In this document: in pieces, positions 12,960-24,700 of the stretch | How positions within the stretch are numbered: position 1 is the first letter of the stretch | How the letters are laid out: each line of letters opens with the position of its first letter | DNA from: Molossus alvarezi | Taxonomy: Eukaryota > Chordata > Mammalia > Chiroptera > Molossidae | Reading direction: 5' to 3' | DNA: 64,000 bases | Assembly (NCBI GenBank): GCA_037176705.1 | Contig: CM073898.1 | Span: forward strand, 38,505,488-38,569,487 | The notes under the pieces: model-generated | Seen by the model: the letters and a program-made list of their open reading frames with translations, nothing else | Databases searched by the model: none | Told to the model about the DNA's origin: nothing | Program-made: the position numbers and the translations under genes

Positions 12960-13990
12960 GTAACTGAATTTATGTTTTTTGTGCCAACAAAATTGCATTC
13001 TATATTGTACAGAAATTAGTCACAAAATAAAACATTTTAAATAAGACTGTGCTGTTACCAAGTTATATTCTAAATTTCTGTACCACCTAATTAGTTATCT
13101 TTCTGTACTTGTGTTAAATTTTACTTCAAATTTAAATTTTCCTTCATTGCTAATCTTACTTGGTGGTTAGTTCTTTTCCCTTGGTATTTTCCTAGCAGTA
13201 AATAAAACCTATAAAAATATTTACAAAATGTCATTTTATTTCTTAAAATATTATTTTGTGTTTTTAAAGTCAAATTTATATATTGCATGATAAAAATTAG
13301 ATTTCAGAGTAATTGACATAAGATTTTGAAATATTAGGAAGGTTTCTTAGGGAAATTGAAAAAGGCTTGGTTTTCCTGTATTGGGATTATTTTATTTTTC
13401 TTGATCAAATTCAAGCCCTGCTTTTTTTTAGTTTCAAAGGCCCCATTCTTACTTCTGGAGTTCAAGTAGGATATATTCAGTGATTCTCTCTGGTAATTAC
13501 TTTGGCCTTCTGGATACTCTTTTGGCTTCTCAGCTCTCTTTGTAACAAATTAATGAATATGTCTAACCAAATTATAAAGAGTTATAAATAATTCTACTGG
13601 ATCAACCTGAATTTTTTTTTTTTTTTTTACTAAGTTCTATCTACCTTTCTTGTCCAAGATGCTTCAGTATTCCTACCTTCATTCATTGTTCATCCTCTCC
13701 ACCATCTTATTTTATAAACCTCTTGCTTCTTGATTAAAGGCCGTAAATGCCACTATTGAGCATGTTTTCTGGGGGATATTAGGGCATTCTGATTAATTGA
13801 ACTTTTTAGTTACATGAGGGCTAATAAAAAAAAAATCTTACCACAACCAGGTTTGAAGTGGTTCTAAAATGCATCTTCACATTTCTCCCAGGAATTCTTT
13901 AAAATGAATATAAGAATAAAAGTTAATAACTGTGGGATCAGACAATATATTATTTCAGACTGCGCCCACATGTGTCTGTTGGGTAACCTG
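12960..13990. other. Unassigned intronic sequence
   Basis: AT-rich unique DNA with a poly(T) run near 13612-13628. No gene seen. Confidence 0.55.
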
Positions 13991-13999
13991 TGTGGTGAG

Positions 14000-14160
14000 C
14001 CCCCAGTGTCTCATTAGTAAAGAGAAGATGAGGATAGCACCCGAGTTAGGGCTGTTGGGATGATTAAATGAAATAATTTGTGTAAAGGGCTTAACATTCT
14101 GCCCAGTGCTAGTAAAAGCTCAGTAAATTATAGATGTTTTATTGCTGTCAGTGACCATTA
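14000..14160 (+). repeat. MIR SINE fragment
   Basis: gatgaggatagcaccc, gttgggatgattaaatgaaa, gtaaagggcttaacattctg and gtaaaagctcagtaaatta follow the MIR 3' half. Confidence 0.75.
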
Positions 14161-14205
14161 GATTTGTCCTTCTGGATTATACTGCCTGGTCAGGAAGTTA
14201 ATTTA

Positions 14206-14259
14206 TGTATGTATGCATGCATACATTATGGCTGTATGTATGCATGCATACATTATGGC
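14206..14259. repeat. Perfect 27-bp tandem duplication with palindromic core
   Basis: Two identical 27-base units (14206-14232 and 14233-14259). Each contains tgtatgcatgcataca, a perfect 16-base palindrome able to form a hairpin. Confidence 0.95.
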
Positions 14260-14533
14260 AATCAGTAAATAACCAGTAGTAAAAGTCACATTATACTGTA
14301 TCACGTCCTATATGGAAAAAAAATTTATTACAAGGCCTGGGAAAGGTCACTCACTGACCTCATATTTTGCCTCATGAAACAAGAAATTATTCTTATTCCA
14401 TGGTAATTGATGTAGATGCATACTTCTTGTTTTATTGTTATGGATGTTACATGTAATGAAACACTGCAAGCAAAAACAAGCTTAAATCTTTTTTAAAATT
14501 TGTACTTTAAAATCTTGTCTGTAACTAGTTAAT

Positions 14534-14629
14534 GTATTTTTTTTTTCTTTATTGATTTTAGAGAGAGGAAGGGAGAAGGAGAGAGAAACATCGATGAACG
14601 AGAACATCGATTGGCTGCCTCCTACATGC
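14534..14629 (-). mobile_element. 5'-truncated VES SINE
   Basis: Only the tail half is present (tttattgattttagagagag to ggctgcctcctacatgc). The tRNA-like head is missing, yet the copy is flanked by the perfect 10-bp duplication actagttaat (14524-14533 and 14630-14639). The truncation therefore happened at insertion. Confidence 0.9.
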
Positions 14630-14639
14630 ACTAGTTAAT

Positions 14640-15590
14640 ACTTAAATAATCTTCAGAACATCAGAAATGATTTTTGGTGTTACCATGTGGTCAGTTTGTA
14701 CCCAGTTTGTACCTTTTCCACATCTGGAATAAAATTATATTTTATTTTAAGAGCTTATCTGACTAGATAAGGAAGTAAAATAGAAATAAACACCTGTTCC
14801 CAATCTAATTTTTAATATGTAGTTGAATGTGGATATCTGATGTTACACGCAAAAAAAATACCCATAAAGTTAGCTGCAATTTATAATGAATTGAGGCTAG
14901 TTTGACCCAACTATGACAGATCATAGAAAATGAAAAATTTTGAGGCTTGATATTTTTAAAAATAAATTTTGGGAAGACAAGGCTTTTAAATAACTATGAG
15001 ATTAAAATCACTCATTTTTTCACTACCTTAAGAAAATTAACTTTTTTCTTTTTGCATAATACTATCTGTATTGATATGTAGCATAATACAGTTGTAATGA
15101 GACTACATGCTAAATTGTATTGTGCTATATTCATTTAATGTTAATGTAGGTAAATTCACCCTGCACCATAATTATTATTTTGCATATCTACATTCTAGCA
15201 TATCATATTCATGTTTCATAATGTATTAAACTGTTTCCTTAATGTTTCATCTTTATGTAGTTATAAACTTTTAAATCAGCAAGCAGTCTATTCCATTGTG
15301 TTTATCTCTTTTATGTTGAATTAGGATAAATAGTTCTGAGTAGAATTACCAGGTAAAAGAGTAGAAATACTAATAAAGCGTTTGCTACATAGCACCTATT
15401 TCCAAAGTGCTGGACAGCTGTACTGTCACCGATAGTGAACATATATAACTGCGCTTTGCCAGCACCGCGTGTTACGTGTTTTTGCGACATAGGAGTGTAA
15501 ACTGACGTTTAAAGATACCCCAGTTTTGTTGCTAGGGAACAGAAGCGCTTTCCGTTAGCTGCCGCTCCCTGGTGAGCTGCTCCCAGAGTA
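14640..15590 (-). other. Intronic sequence; possible old L1 remnant near 15320-15475
   Basis: Mostly unassigned AT-rich DNA. The part ataaatagttctgagtagaa to ttccaaagtgctggacagct resembles an old L1 ORF2 3' region read on the complement. Weak call. Confidence 0.4.
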
Positions 15591-15599
15591 GCCCTGTTA

Positions 15600-15800
15600 C
15601 CTTCGGAGCCCTCGCCTCCCGGGCCTGGGCGCGTGCCAGGCAGTGCAGGCTCCCAACAGCCCCGCTAAGGGTTCTTGTGTCCTCATTATGCAGATGAGGA
15701 ACGGAGGCTTAAAAAGGAAAAGTAACTTGTTCCCAGTTACCTAGCTAGCAAGTATTAGAGATTGAACTCAGACCATAGGATTCTTAAATTAAAACTCTAA
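15600..15800 (-). repeat. MIR SINE (antisense)
   Basis: tcctcattatgcagatgagg, aaaagtaacttgttccc, tagctagcaagtattagaga and ttgaactcagacc are in antisense MIR order. Confidence 0.7.
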
Positions 15801-16485
15801 ACTTTCCCATATAGTATAGATTCAGACACTGGTTACATGTAATGCAAATATTTATTTCCACCCATATTTGTCTTTTTAGTTTTGATTTTGTTCTTATTCT
15901 GCTGTGTAAAAATTCCATCCCCACACTGATTCTCTAAGTTATAATGGACAAGTGAAACTTGTTAAATTTATGTAATTTGGTAAGTTGGCAAAGTATTCTT
16001 TCGATGTGTAAGCCCTTTTCTCTCTGGCTTGACCTCTTTGGCCCCAGAGCAGCTGGGGTCTGACTCTCACGATGGGTCTAGAAACAGTGGGGCAGGTGGA
16101 GGTGGGCGTGAGAAGACAGATGTCCTGATGTTGGGACGTGTGCCACACGTGGGCTCTCGCCTTGTTCCTAAGCAAGGCAGGTACCGCCTAGGGAGACTCA
16201 GCAGGGCTCCAGGGAGCCAGGGACTGCGGACTGTGGGGAGGGCGCGACACGGTCATTCAGGGCCTGCTAGTGCTCAAAGTGACCAAATTCTCTTGTTTTC
16301 TCATCAGTATCCTAACTCTCATATAAAAACCTGGGTCTCCCCTGGTCTGGGACTTGTCAGTAAGAGAGATGAATGAGAGAAATGAAACTTGATTTGTACC
16401 TAGATGTCAGGTTTGTATGAGACTTTCAAGAGTATTTGTATTTTAAAAGGGAACCAGGGGAAGATTGAATTATGAAGACTTGAAG
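15801..16485. other. Unassigned intronic sequence
   Basis: Includes a slightly GC-richer part at 16020-16280. The ORFs here (115 aa or less) look random. Confidence 0.5.
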
Positions 16486-16489
16486 TCAA

Positions 16490-16690
16490 ACAGGCCTGAC
16501 TCTGAATCCTGGCTGTGACCCAAACAGGCTGTGTGACCTTGGGCAAGTTCCTTAACCTTTTTGAGTCTCAGTATACTTGTGTAATAAGGATTGTTCTCGA
16601 GGATTAAAAAAGATCATGTGTAAAGTAGCACATAGCAATTGATCTATAAATAGTAAATAATAGTCATTCAATGAGTAATAAATGCTTATG
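16490..16690 (+). repeat. MIR SINE
   Basis: Clear MIR core: ggctgtgtgaccttgggcaa gttccttaacc, then tgagtctcagtatacttgtg and a diverged 3' part. Confidence 0.88.
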
Positions 16691-16699
16691 GAATTGAAT

Positions 16700-17520
16700 G
16701 TAATTTTTCATAATAAAGGGGAGAGCTTGCTTGTGGGGAATTTAGAGTCATGTCCATGGAGATGTCTTTTGTCCTGGGAGGCTTTCCTGAGGCCCCTCAA
16801 TTCAGATTTTATAGGAGAACTTTGTCCCTGTCAAGCAGCCTGTGTGTTTAAATGAAATTTGTTCAAATGTTCTTGAAATTAGTAAAATGATCAAATAATA
16901 TAATTGGTTATTTGGCTGGTTTACTAATGTGTAGAGTCTAACAGACTAGTGGATCAGTCATGATTTGGAATCCCAAAAGTGTTATTTCTGCACTTGTTTG
17001 GTTGTGAAGTGGGATGAACATTAATTGGCTTATTTAAATAGGACCAAACTTTTTGAAACATCTATTTCAGAAGCTGAAAATTTTTTTCTCCTGAAGTTTT
17101 AATAAGCCTACCGTATTTAATATATAGCTGTTAGTCTCTGTTTTTTCATGTAGCCAATGAAAATGAAAGTCATTTCTGCCTGGCTGGGTTCCATAGACGC
17201 AGTGCTAAATCCAAATGGTTAGTAACATCAGCTTTATCTTCTTCCTCCTTTGCCACTTACCTACATTTTTAAATAAAACTAGGCAGTTTTGCTATCTTTC
17301 TGCTCTCTATTCTTTTTCTTGTATTTATCATCTGTTATCTTTTTTCATCCATATGTTTTCCATTAATATGTTCTCTCTCTACCTGAGTCCTTCAGCATTG
17401 TGGCTGTATGTCAATAAATAGCTTTTGGAGAATACTTGCCTAAACAAAACAGAACAAAAATATTCATTTTTAGCAGGTGTTAATGGTGGACTTTAGAAAG
17501 AATATGTTTTCAAAAGATAC
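16700..17520. other. Unassigned intronic sequence
   Basis: AT-rich unique DNA; no gene or mobile element recognised. Confidence 0.55.
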
Positions 17521-17528
17521 ATGAGCTA

Positions 17529-17768
17529 GCCCTGGTTGGTTTGGCTCAGCGGTTAGAGCGTTAGCCTGTGGTCCGGAGAGACCCGGGTTCGGTTCCCGCT
17601 AAGGGCACGTACCTCGGTTGCAGTTTGTCCCCGGCCCTGGTTGGGTCGTGCGGGTGGCAACCACTGTCCCTTTCACATCGATGCTTCTCTCTCTCTCTCT
17701 CTCTCCCTCCCACTCTATCTGAACAAAAAGTGGAAAAATGTCCTTGGGTGAGGATAAAAAAATATATA
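17529..17768 (+). mobile_element. VES SINE
   Basis: Full-length sense copy, head gccctggttggtttggctca. Target-site duplication atacatgagcta on both sides. Confidence 0.94.
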
Positions 17769-17814
17769 TACATGAGCTAGATATAACTGACCCAGCCAAT
17801 GTTATATCTTAGTT

Positions 17815-18069
17815 TTGTTTTGTTTTTTTCAATCCTCACCTGGGGATTTTTACATTTTTTTATTGATTTAGAGAGAGGAAGGGGGGAGAGAGAGAAAAAG
17901 AGAGAAACATCGATGTGAGAATGAAAAATTGATAGGTTGCCTCCTGTACATACCTTGACTGGAGATCAAACCCACAACCTAGGTATGTGCCCTGACCAGG
18001 AATCAAACCCACAACCTTCTTTTTTGATGTACAGGATGATGCTCCAACCAAGCCACCTGGCCAGGGCTG
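17815..18069 (-). mobile_element. VES SINE (older)
   Basis: Antisense copy: atcctcacctggggattttt at the tail, gccacctggccaggg at the head. Flanked by tatcttagtt at 17803 and 18070. Only about 45 bases from the sense VES to its left. Confidence 0.9.
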
Positions 18070-18094
18070 TATCTTAGTTCCTGAGTTTTTCTTC

Positions 18095-18300
18095 TCTTAC
18101 CCTATTTATGTGGCAGAGACTGTCTTGGGTGCTTTGCAGACTGTATCTTATTTAATTCAGTCCTTACAACAACATGAAGGGTATTTAGTATTATTCACAT
18201 CTCACAAGTGAGCAAACTAACTGTTATAGACATGGTCCTATAACTAATAAGTAGTAGAGAAGGAATTTGAACCCAACACACATGCTGTTTTCATTACCAG
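18095..18300 (-). repeat. MIR SINE (antisense)
   Basis: tgggtgctttgcagactgta, cttacaacaacatgaagggt, attattcacatctcacaa and gaaggaatttgaaccca follow antisense MIR. Confidence 0.8.
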
Positions 18301-18651
18301 GGCTTTCTTCGACCAGATGTTCAGTCAGTAAGTGCAAAAGGAGCTTTAGAACACAGAATAGCTATATGTGTCGATTGTTTTCTTTGGCTTTTGGACACAT
18401 AAGTTAGAACAAGCTTCAGGATGTGTGTGTGTGTTCACTTTATTTTTACTATATGCAGATTTGTATTTTATTATTTTTTAATAATAAAATGTAAAGGTAA
18501 CTTATTTATTTGAAGATTATCTTACCAAGATATTGACTAGATACTATTAATTCATATATCTCTTGAAATTCACTAAATACTAGTGATCTTAAATAGTAAA
18601 GATTGAATAGTGGGCAATTATTTCTAATGAACCAGTTAAAAAACAAATTGG
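18301..18651. other. Unassigned intronic sequence
   Basis: AT-rich; a tiny (GT)n at 18423-18434. Nothing else seen. Confidence 0.55.
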
Positions 18652-18892
18652 GCCCTGGCTGGTTTGGCTCAGTGGCAGAGCGTTGGCCTGCGGTCCAGAG
18701 AGACCTGGGTTCGGTTCTCAGTAAGGGCACGTACCTCGGTTGCAGTTTGTCCCTGGCCCTGGTTGGTCGTGCGAGTGGCAGCCACTCGATGTGTCCCTTT
18801 CGTGTTGATGTTTCACTCTCTCTCTTCCTCTCTCTCCCTCCCACTCTATCTGAACAAAAAATGGAAAAAAATGTCCTCGGGTGAGGATAAAA
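18652..18892 (+). mobile_element. VES SINE
   Basis: Full-length sense copy with tail tcgggtgaggataaaaaaa. Flanking duplication aaacaaattgg/aaaccaaattgg. Confidence 0.93.
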
Positions 18893-18894
18893 AA

Positions 18895-19640
18895 AAACCA
18901 AATTGGATAATTTCCTGTATGTTCAATGGCAATTCACCCATTTTAAATAATGTTTTATCTTCCATTGTTTTTTCACACGTTTATATTGTTTTCATTGATA
19001 TATTAGTGAGTTGATTAGGTTAAAATTTTCATATTGTGTCCAAGAGAATGTTTAGATAGTTCACTTCAAATTTACTGTTGGGGAAAAAAAGCACCTTCAC
19101 TGTGAGTCGTACTTTGAATAATAGAATAAATTTCCAACAGTAAGTGGGACAAAGAAACGACATTTACATGCTGTACACTCAGTCTGTGTGTGTACCACTA
19201 TATATGCTCTTCATTGTCACACTCATTTAAACTTGAAGGCCCATTCCTACTTAATGTGCATCATGACACTCAGATAGGAAGACCTGGGAGCCAAGGACAT
19301 GAATTCTAATAGACTTGGAGGCAAAGTCAAATTGGTTATATTTTAAAAATACTTAAACACCAGGTGAAATTGATCAGTCATGTCTATGTCATTATCAGGA
19401 CCCCCTAATGTGTGACGATGTTTATAAATTATACTTTAAAACATAAACATCGGTCATGGGCCTACGTTATTCTATTACCACCATCATTTCTTCTGAAGAA
19501 AGGTTACAAAAATAAAGTGAGTACAGAGATAAATTCAGAGTGGGATACAAAGTTTTCAGCTTTCTTTCCTGCTTCTCCGACAGTGTGTTGGGAACACAGG
19601 TGACGTGATGAGTGAAAGCCTGATGGGAAGTGCTAGGCTG
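18895..19640. other. Unassigned intronic sequence
   Basis: No gene, RNA or repeat recognised. Confidence 0.55.
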
Positions 19641-19649
19641 AGTGGGGTG

Positions 19650-20247
19650 TGCCCTGGAAAACCATGTGTTGGAACCTAAGCCCCAGTGTGCTGGTGTTAG
19701 GAGGCAGGGCCTTCAGGATGTGACTCGGTTATGAGTGCCCAGACATCATGAATGGGGTTAGTGCTTTTATGAGTCCCCAGACAGCTCCCTTACCCCTTCT
19801 TCCACATGAAGCCAAAGAGAGAGAGAGAGAGAGAAAGAGAGAGAGCGCGCTGTCTATGAACCAGGAAATGGCCCTTTTTATTTTATTAATTTTTTTTTTC
19901 TTTATTGATATTGCAGAGTGAGAGGAAGGGAGAGGGAGAGAGAGATGGAAACATCAATGAGAGGGAACATCAATTGGACACCTCTCGCATGCCGCCCACT
20001 GGGGATCGGGCCCACAACATGGGCATGCCCTGACCAGGATTCGATCCAGCAACCTCTTGGTGCATGGGTTGATACTCAACCACTGAGCCACACCGGCCGG
20101 GCAGAAATGGCCCTTTTTAGATGTTGATTTTGCTGGTACCCTGATCTTGACTTCCCAGCCCCCATAACTGTGAGAAGTAAATTATTGTTGATAAGCTACT
20201 CAGTCTGTGGTACTCTGTTATAGCAGCCTGAACAGATTAAGACAAGA
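19650..20247 (+). mobile_element. MLT1-type MaLR LTR, split by a VES SINE
   Basis: Left part: catgtgttggaacctaagcc, gcagggccttcaggatgtga, gaatggggttagtgctttta, tctatgaaccaggaaatggc. Right part resumes after the VES: tgctggtaccctgatcttga, aactgtgagaagtaaattat, tctgtggtactctgttatag and cagcctgaacagattaagac. This is the order of mammalian MLT1-class ERVL-MaLR LTRs. A (GA)n tract lies at 19816-19850. Confidence 0.85.
19882..20103 (-). mobile_element. VES SINE inside the MLT1 LTR
   Basis: Antisense copy of the tttattgatattgcagagtg subfamily. Perfect duplication gaaatggcccttttta on both sides. Removing it rejoins the LTR. Confidence 0.93.
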
Positions 20248-20755
20248 AGTTATGGTCCCACCAGCAAGCTCATTCAAGTGGGTCTTTTTCTCATCCTCTT
20301 TCATGATAGATTACTGGGGAGGTACCCACATCCTGTCCAGGAAGGGATTTCATCAGTGGTTTGCTAAGATGAGATTGAGGCCTGCTTTTCAAAAGTGGAA
20401 ATCTGTGCACCTTCAAAATTAAACAAATCCAGCAGCATCCCCTTTTCGTACCTGTGATACAAGACTGCCCACACTGGCAGAGCTCACAAACAGCACGAGC
20501 CCTGCAGGTGATCAGTGCGTCTCCACTTCCCGCTCCAGGCTCTGCGCTCGGATACGAGGTGGAAGATGGCTGAGGCGCTGTGATAAAATATTTACCTTAA
20601 ACCAACAGAAAGCCACACAGGCTCCCCTTTTGTTCCTCTTGTTGTGTGCCTGGGTGAAGCAAACATTATACCTGTGATGTTAGCCTGTGTGCCAGAGCCA
20701 TTCAGAATTGAAGACTTATAAAATAGAAATTATTAATGTCCACCCACTTGTTGCT
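20248..20755. other. Unassigned intronic sequence
   Basis: No gene or repeat recognised. Confidence 0.55.
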
Positions 20756-20759
20756 TTGT

Positions 20760-20905
20760 CCTAGTGAAGTCCAGCCCTGGATTCTGGTATGTACCCTTGG
20801 GCAAGTCATTTCTCCTTTCTAGTTTTGGTTTTCTTCTAATCTGTGAGTTGAGAAGGTAGGGTGAGATTATATTTGAGTTTCCTTTTAGTTCTGATTCTAT
20901 GAAGG
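20760..20905 (+). repeat. Ancient MIR-class (CORE-SINE) fragment
   Basis: acccttgggcaagtcatttc, a cttctaatctgtgagttgag segment and a tagttctgattctatga end, in the same order as the element at 3485-3660. Confidence 0.6.
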
Positions 20906-21330
20906 AGTAAGATGTCTTATTTGACTCAGAAAATCCCAAAAGATGTCTCTAAGATTTATTGTAGCATTTATTCCAGTTTTTCTCCTTTAGACGCTTCACC
21001 ATAAGCAGAGCACAGCATGCACCAGGACCTCCCAACATCATCCCAATTCTCTTCAACAGTCTTTTCGAGTTCAGAAATGTGATTTCTAGGAGGAGTAATA
21101 GAAGGAAGTATGAGTTGCAGCAGCTGAGGGAAAACATTAATCTGAAAAACCATATATATCCTGTTCCTTTTTGACATCTTATTTCTGTGTTGGAAACAAT
21201 GGAACATGGATCTTGATACATTTTAGTCCCTTCATTTCTAGCCAACTTTATTAATGTCCCTTGGGCTGTCTCTGATAGTATTGGTGCCGATTTCTCTTTT
21301 TAGTAAGTTATTATGCTGATCTTTGAGGAT
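20906..21330. other. Unassigned intronic sequence
   Basis: Unique-looking flank left of the young L1 complex; no gene seen. Confidence 0.5.
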
Positions 21331-21472
21331 GACCGGTGGATAGGTGAAGCTTACTGCCAACCGGCTTGCACCCGTGACGTTGAACCGCTGAGTCCCATCC
21401 GGCCTGCAGATGAGTCACACCAGGGGCAGCTGGCAGGTGCTATTGTTTCACTGCCACCCAGACTTTCCCAGG
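21331..21472 (-). repeat. LTR-derived segment at the 3' end of L1 copy 1
   Basis: About 140 bases nearly identical to 46791-46934, which lies at the 3' end of L1 copy 2. Shared text includes gacgttgaaccgctgagtcc, ggcctgcagatgagtcacac and caggggcagctggcaggtgc. At copy 2 it is part of an ERV-type LTR. Here it lacks the rest of the LTR. See the findings for the transduction interpretation. Confidence 0.75.
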
Positions 21473-21720
21473 TTTTTTTTTTCTTTCATTAATTAATTAA
21501 TTTATTTTTGTTACAGATGTTTCTCCTTTTTCCCCCACTGATTCCCCTCCCCCCCTCCGCCCTGTCCCCAGCTTTGTTGTCCATGTCCATTGGTCATGCA
21601 TACATGCAAGTAAGTTCTGTGGTTTATCTCTCCCCCACCACCCCCTCTTCTGGGGATTGTCAGTCTGCACCCCACTTCCACGTCTCTGGGACTACCCCAT
21701 TCCTCAGACTGTTATGTTCA

Positions 21721-24700
21721 TTATATTCCACAAATAAGTGAGATCATATGATACTTGTCTTTCTCTGCTTGGCTTGTTTTGCTTAGGATAATACTTTCCA
21801 GGTCCCTCCATGTCGTCTCAAAGGATAAGAAAGATTTCTTTCTTACAGCTGCATAGTACTCCATGGTGTATATGCACCACAGCTTTTTTATCCATTTGTC
21901 TACTGAGGGACATTTGGGCCGTTTCCAGATCTTAGCTATTGTAAATAGTGCTGCTACGAACATGGGGGTACATATATTCTTTCAGATTGGTGTTTCAGGC
22001 TTCTTAGGGTATATTCCTAGAAGTGGGATCACTGGGTCAAATGGCAATTCAGTTTTTAAATTTTTGAGGTAATACCATATTGTTTTCCACAGTGGCTGCA
22101 CCAGTCTGCATTCCCACCAGCTATGTACTAGAGTACCCTTTTCTCCACACCCTCGCCAACACTTGTTGTTTGATGATTTGTTCTTGGCGGCCATTCTGAC
22201 AGGTGTGAGGTGATACCTCATTGTTGTTTTAATTTGCATCTCTCTGACATTAGTGAAGTTGAGCATTTCTTCATATGCCTCTTAGTCATTTATATGTCCT
22301 CTTTGGAGAGGTGTCTATTTAGTTCCTCTGCCCATTTTTAAAATTGGGTTCTTTGTCTTCTTTTGTTGAGCTACATGAGCACTCTATATATTTTGGAAAT
22401 TAACCCCTTATCTGATGTATCGTTGGCAATTATGCTCTGCCATAGAGTGGGTTGCCTTTCCATTTTGGTGGTTGTTTCTTTTGCTGTGCAGAAGCTGTTG
22501 AGTTTGATGTAGTTCCATGTGTTTATTTTCTCCTTTGTTTCTGTTGCCTTAGGTGATATATCAGTGAAAATTCTGCTGTGTATGATGTCTGAAATTTTTT
22601 TGCCTACATTTTCTTCTAGGATTTTTATGGATTCATGAGTCACATTTAAGTCTTTTATCCATTTTGAATTTATTCTTGTTTATGATGTAAGTTGAAGGTC
22701 TAATTTCATTTATTTGCATGTAGCTGTCCAGTTTTCCCAACACCATTTATTAAAGAGGCTGTATTTATTCCACTCTATGCTCTTGCCACCTTTGTCAAAT
22801 ATTAATTGAGCATATTGTCTTGAGTCCATTTCTCTATTCTGATTCTCTATTCTGTTCCATTGATTTATCTGCCTGTTCTTGTGCCAGTACCAGGCTGTTT
22901 TGATTACAATGGCATTGTAGTATAACCTGAAATCTGGTAATGTGATCCCTCCTACTTTGTTCTTTTTTTTTTTAAGATTGCTGTACTATTCGGGGTCTTT
23001 TTTGGTTCCATGTGAACTTTTGAAGTATTTTTTCTAGTTCTGTGAAGTATGTCGTTGATATTTTGATGGGGATTGCATTAAATCTATAGATTGCTTTGGG
23101 TAGTATGGACATTTTAATTATGTTAATTCTTCCAATTCATGAACAAGGTATGTTCTTCCACTTTTTATATCTTCCTCTATTTCTTTTTTCAATGTCCTGA
23201 AGTTTTCTGCAAATAGGTCCTTTACTTCTTTTGTTAAGTTTATTCCTAGGTATCTTAATTTTTTTTGCTAAAATGGTAAATGGGATTGTTTTTTTAGTTT
23301 CTCTTTCTGTGAGTTCACCATTGGTGTATAAGAATGCCATCGATTTCTTGACATTAATTTTGTATCCTGCTGCTTTGCCAAATTCATGTATTAAGTCTAG
23401 TAAATTTTTGATGGAGTCTTTGGGGTTTTCTATGTATAGTATCATGTCATCTGCAAATAATGACAGTTTCACTTCCTCCTTTCCAATTTGGATCCCTTTT
23501 ATTTTTTCTTCCTGTCTGATTGCTGTGGCAAAGACTCCCAGTACTATGTTAAATAAGAGTGGCGAAAGTGGGCACCCTTGTCTTGTTTCTGTTCTTAAGG
23601 AAAATGCTTTAAGTTTTTGCCCATTGAGTATGATGTTGGGTGTAGGTCTTTCACATATGGCCTTTATTATGTTGAGATATGATCCCTCTATTCCCACATT
23701 GCTGAGTGTTTTTATCAGAAATGGGTGCTGGATTTTGTCAAATGTTTTTTCAGTGTCTATTGATATGATCATATAATTTTTTTTTTTATCCTCACCCGAG
23801 GACATCCTTCCATTTTTTGTTCAGGTAGAGTGGGAGGGAGAGAGAGGAACAGAGAGAGAGAGAGAAACATCGACGTGAAGGGACACATCGAGTGGTCGCC
23901 ACCCGCACAACCGACCAGGGCCGGGGACAAACTGCAACCGAGGTATGTGCCCTTTGCGGGAACCGAACCCTGGTCTCTCAGGACCGCAGGCCGACGCTCT
24001 AACCGCTGAGCCAAACCGGCCAGGGCTGATCATATAATTTTTATCTTACATTTTATTTATGTGGTGTATCACATTTATTGATTTGAAAATATTGTACCAG
24101 ACTTGCATCCCTGGGATGAATCCCACTTGGTCATGGTGAATAATTTTTTTGATGTATTGCTGGATTTGATTTGCTAGTATTTTGTTTAGATTTTTGGCAT
24201 CTATGTTCATCAGGGATATTGGCCTGTAATTTTCTTTCTTTGTAGTGAATTTTTCTGGTCTTGGAATTAGAATTATGCTGGCATCATAAAACGAGTTTGG
24301 AAATCTTCCTTCTTCTTGAATTTTTGAAATAGTTTGAGGAAAATGGGTATTAGTTCTTCTTTGAATGTTCGGTAAAATTCCCCTGTGAAGTCGTCCGGGC
24401 CTGGGCTTTTGTTTGCTGGGAGAATCTTGATTACATCTTCAAGTTCTTTTGTTGTTATTGATCTGTTCCAGTTTTCTATCTCTTCCTGGTTCAGTTTTGG
24501 GAGACCGTGTCTTTCTAGAAATTTGTCCATTTTGCTTAGATTGTTGAATTTGTTGCCGTATAATTGTTCATAATATTTGTTCACAATTCTTTGTATTTCT
24601 GTGGTGTCAATTATTATTTCCCCTCTTTCATTTCTGATTTTGTATATTTGGGTTCTCTCTCTTTGTTTCTTGGTGAGTCTAGCAAAGGATCCATCAATCT

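Noticed and set aside
20550..20600. Possible start of a small gene at gaagatggctgaggcgctg
   Set aside because: The frame closes at once and no exon or promoter context follows.
23231..23776. 181-codon + strand frame
   Set aside because: Mirror of the L1 ORF2 reverse-transcriptase region on the opposite strand.
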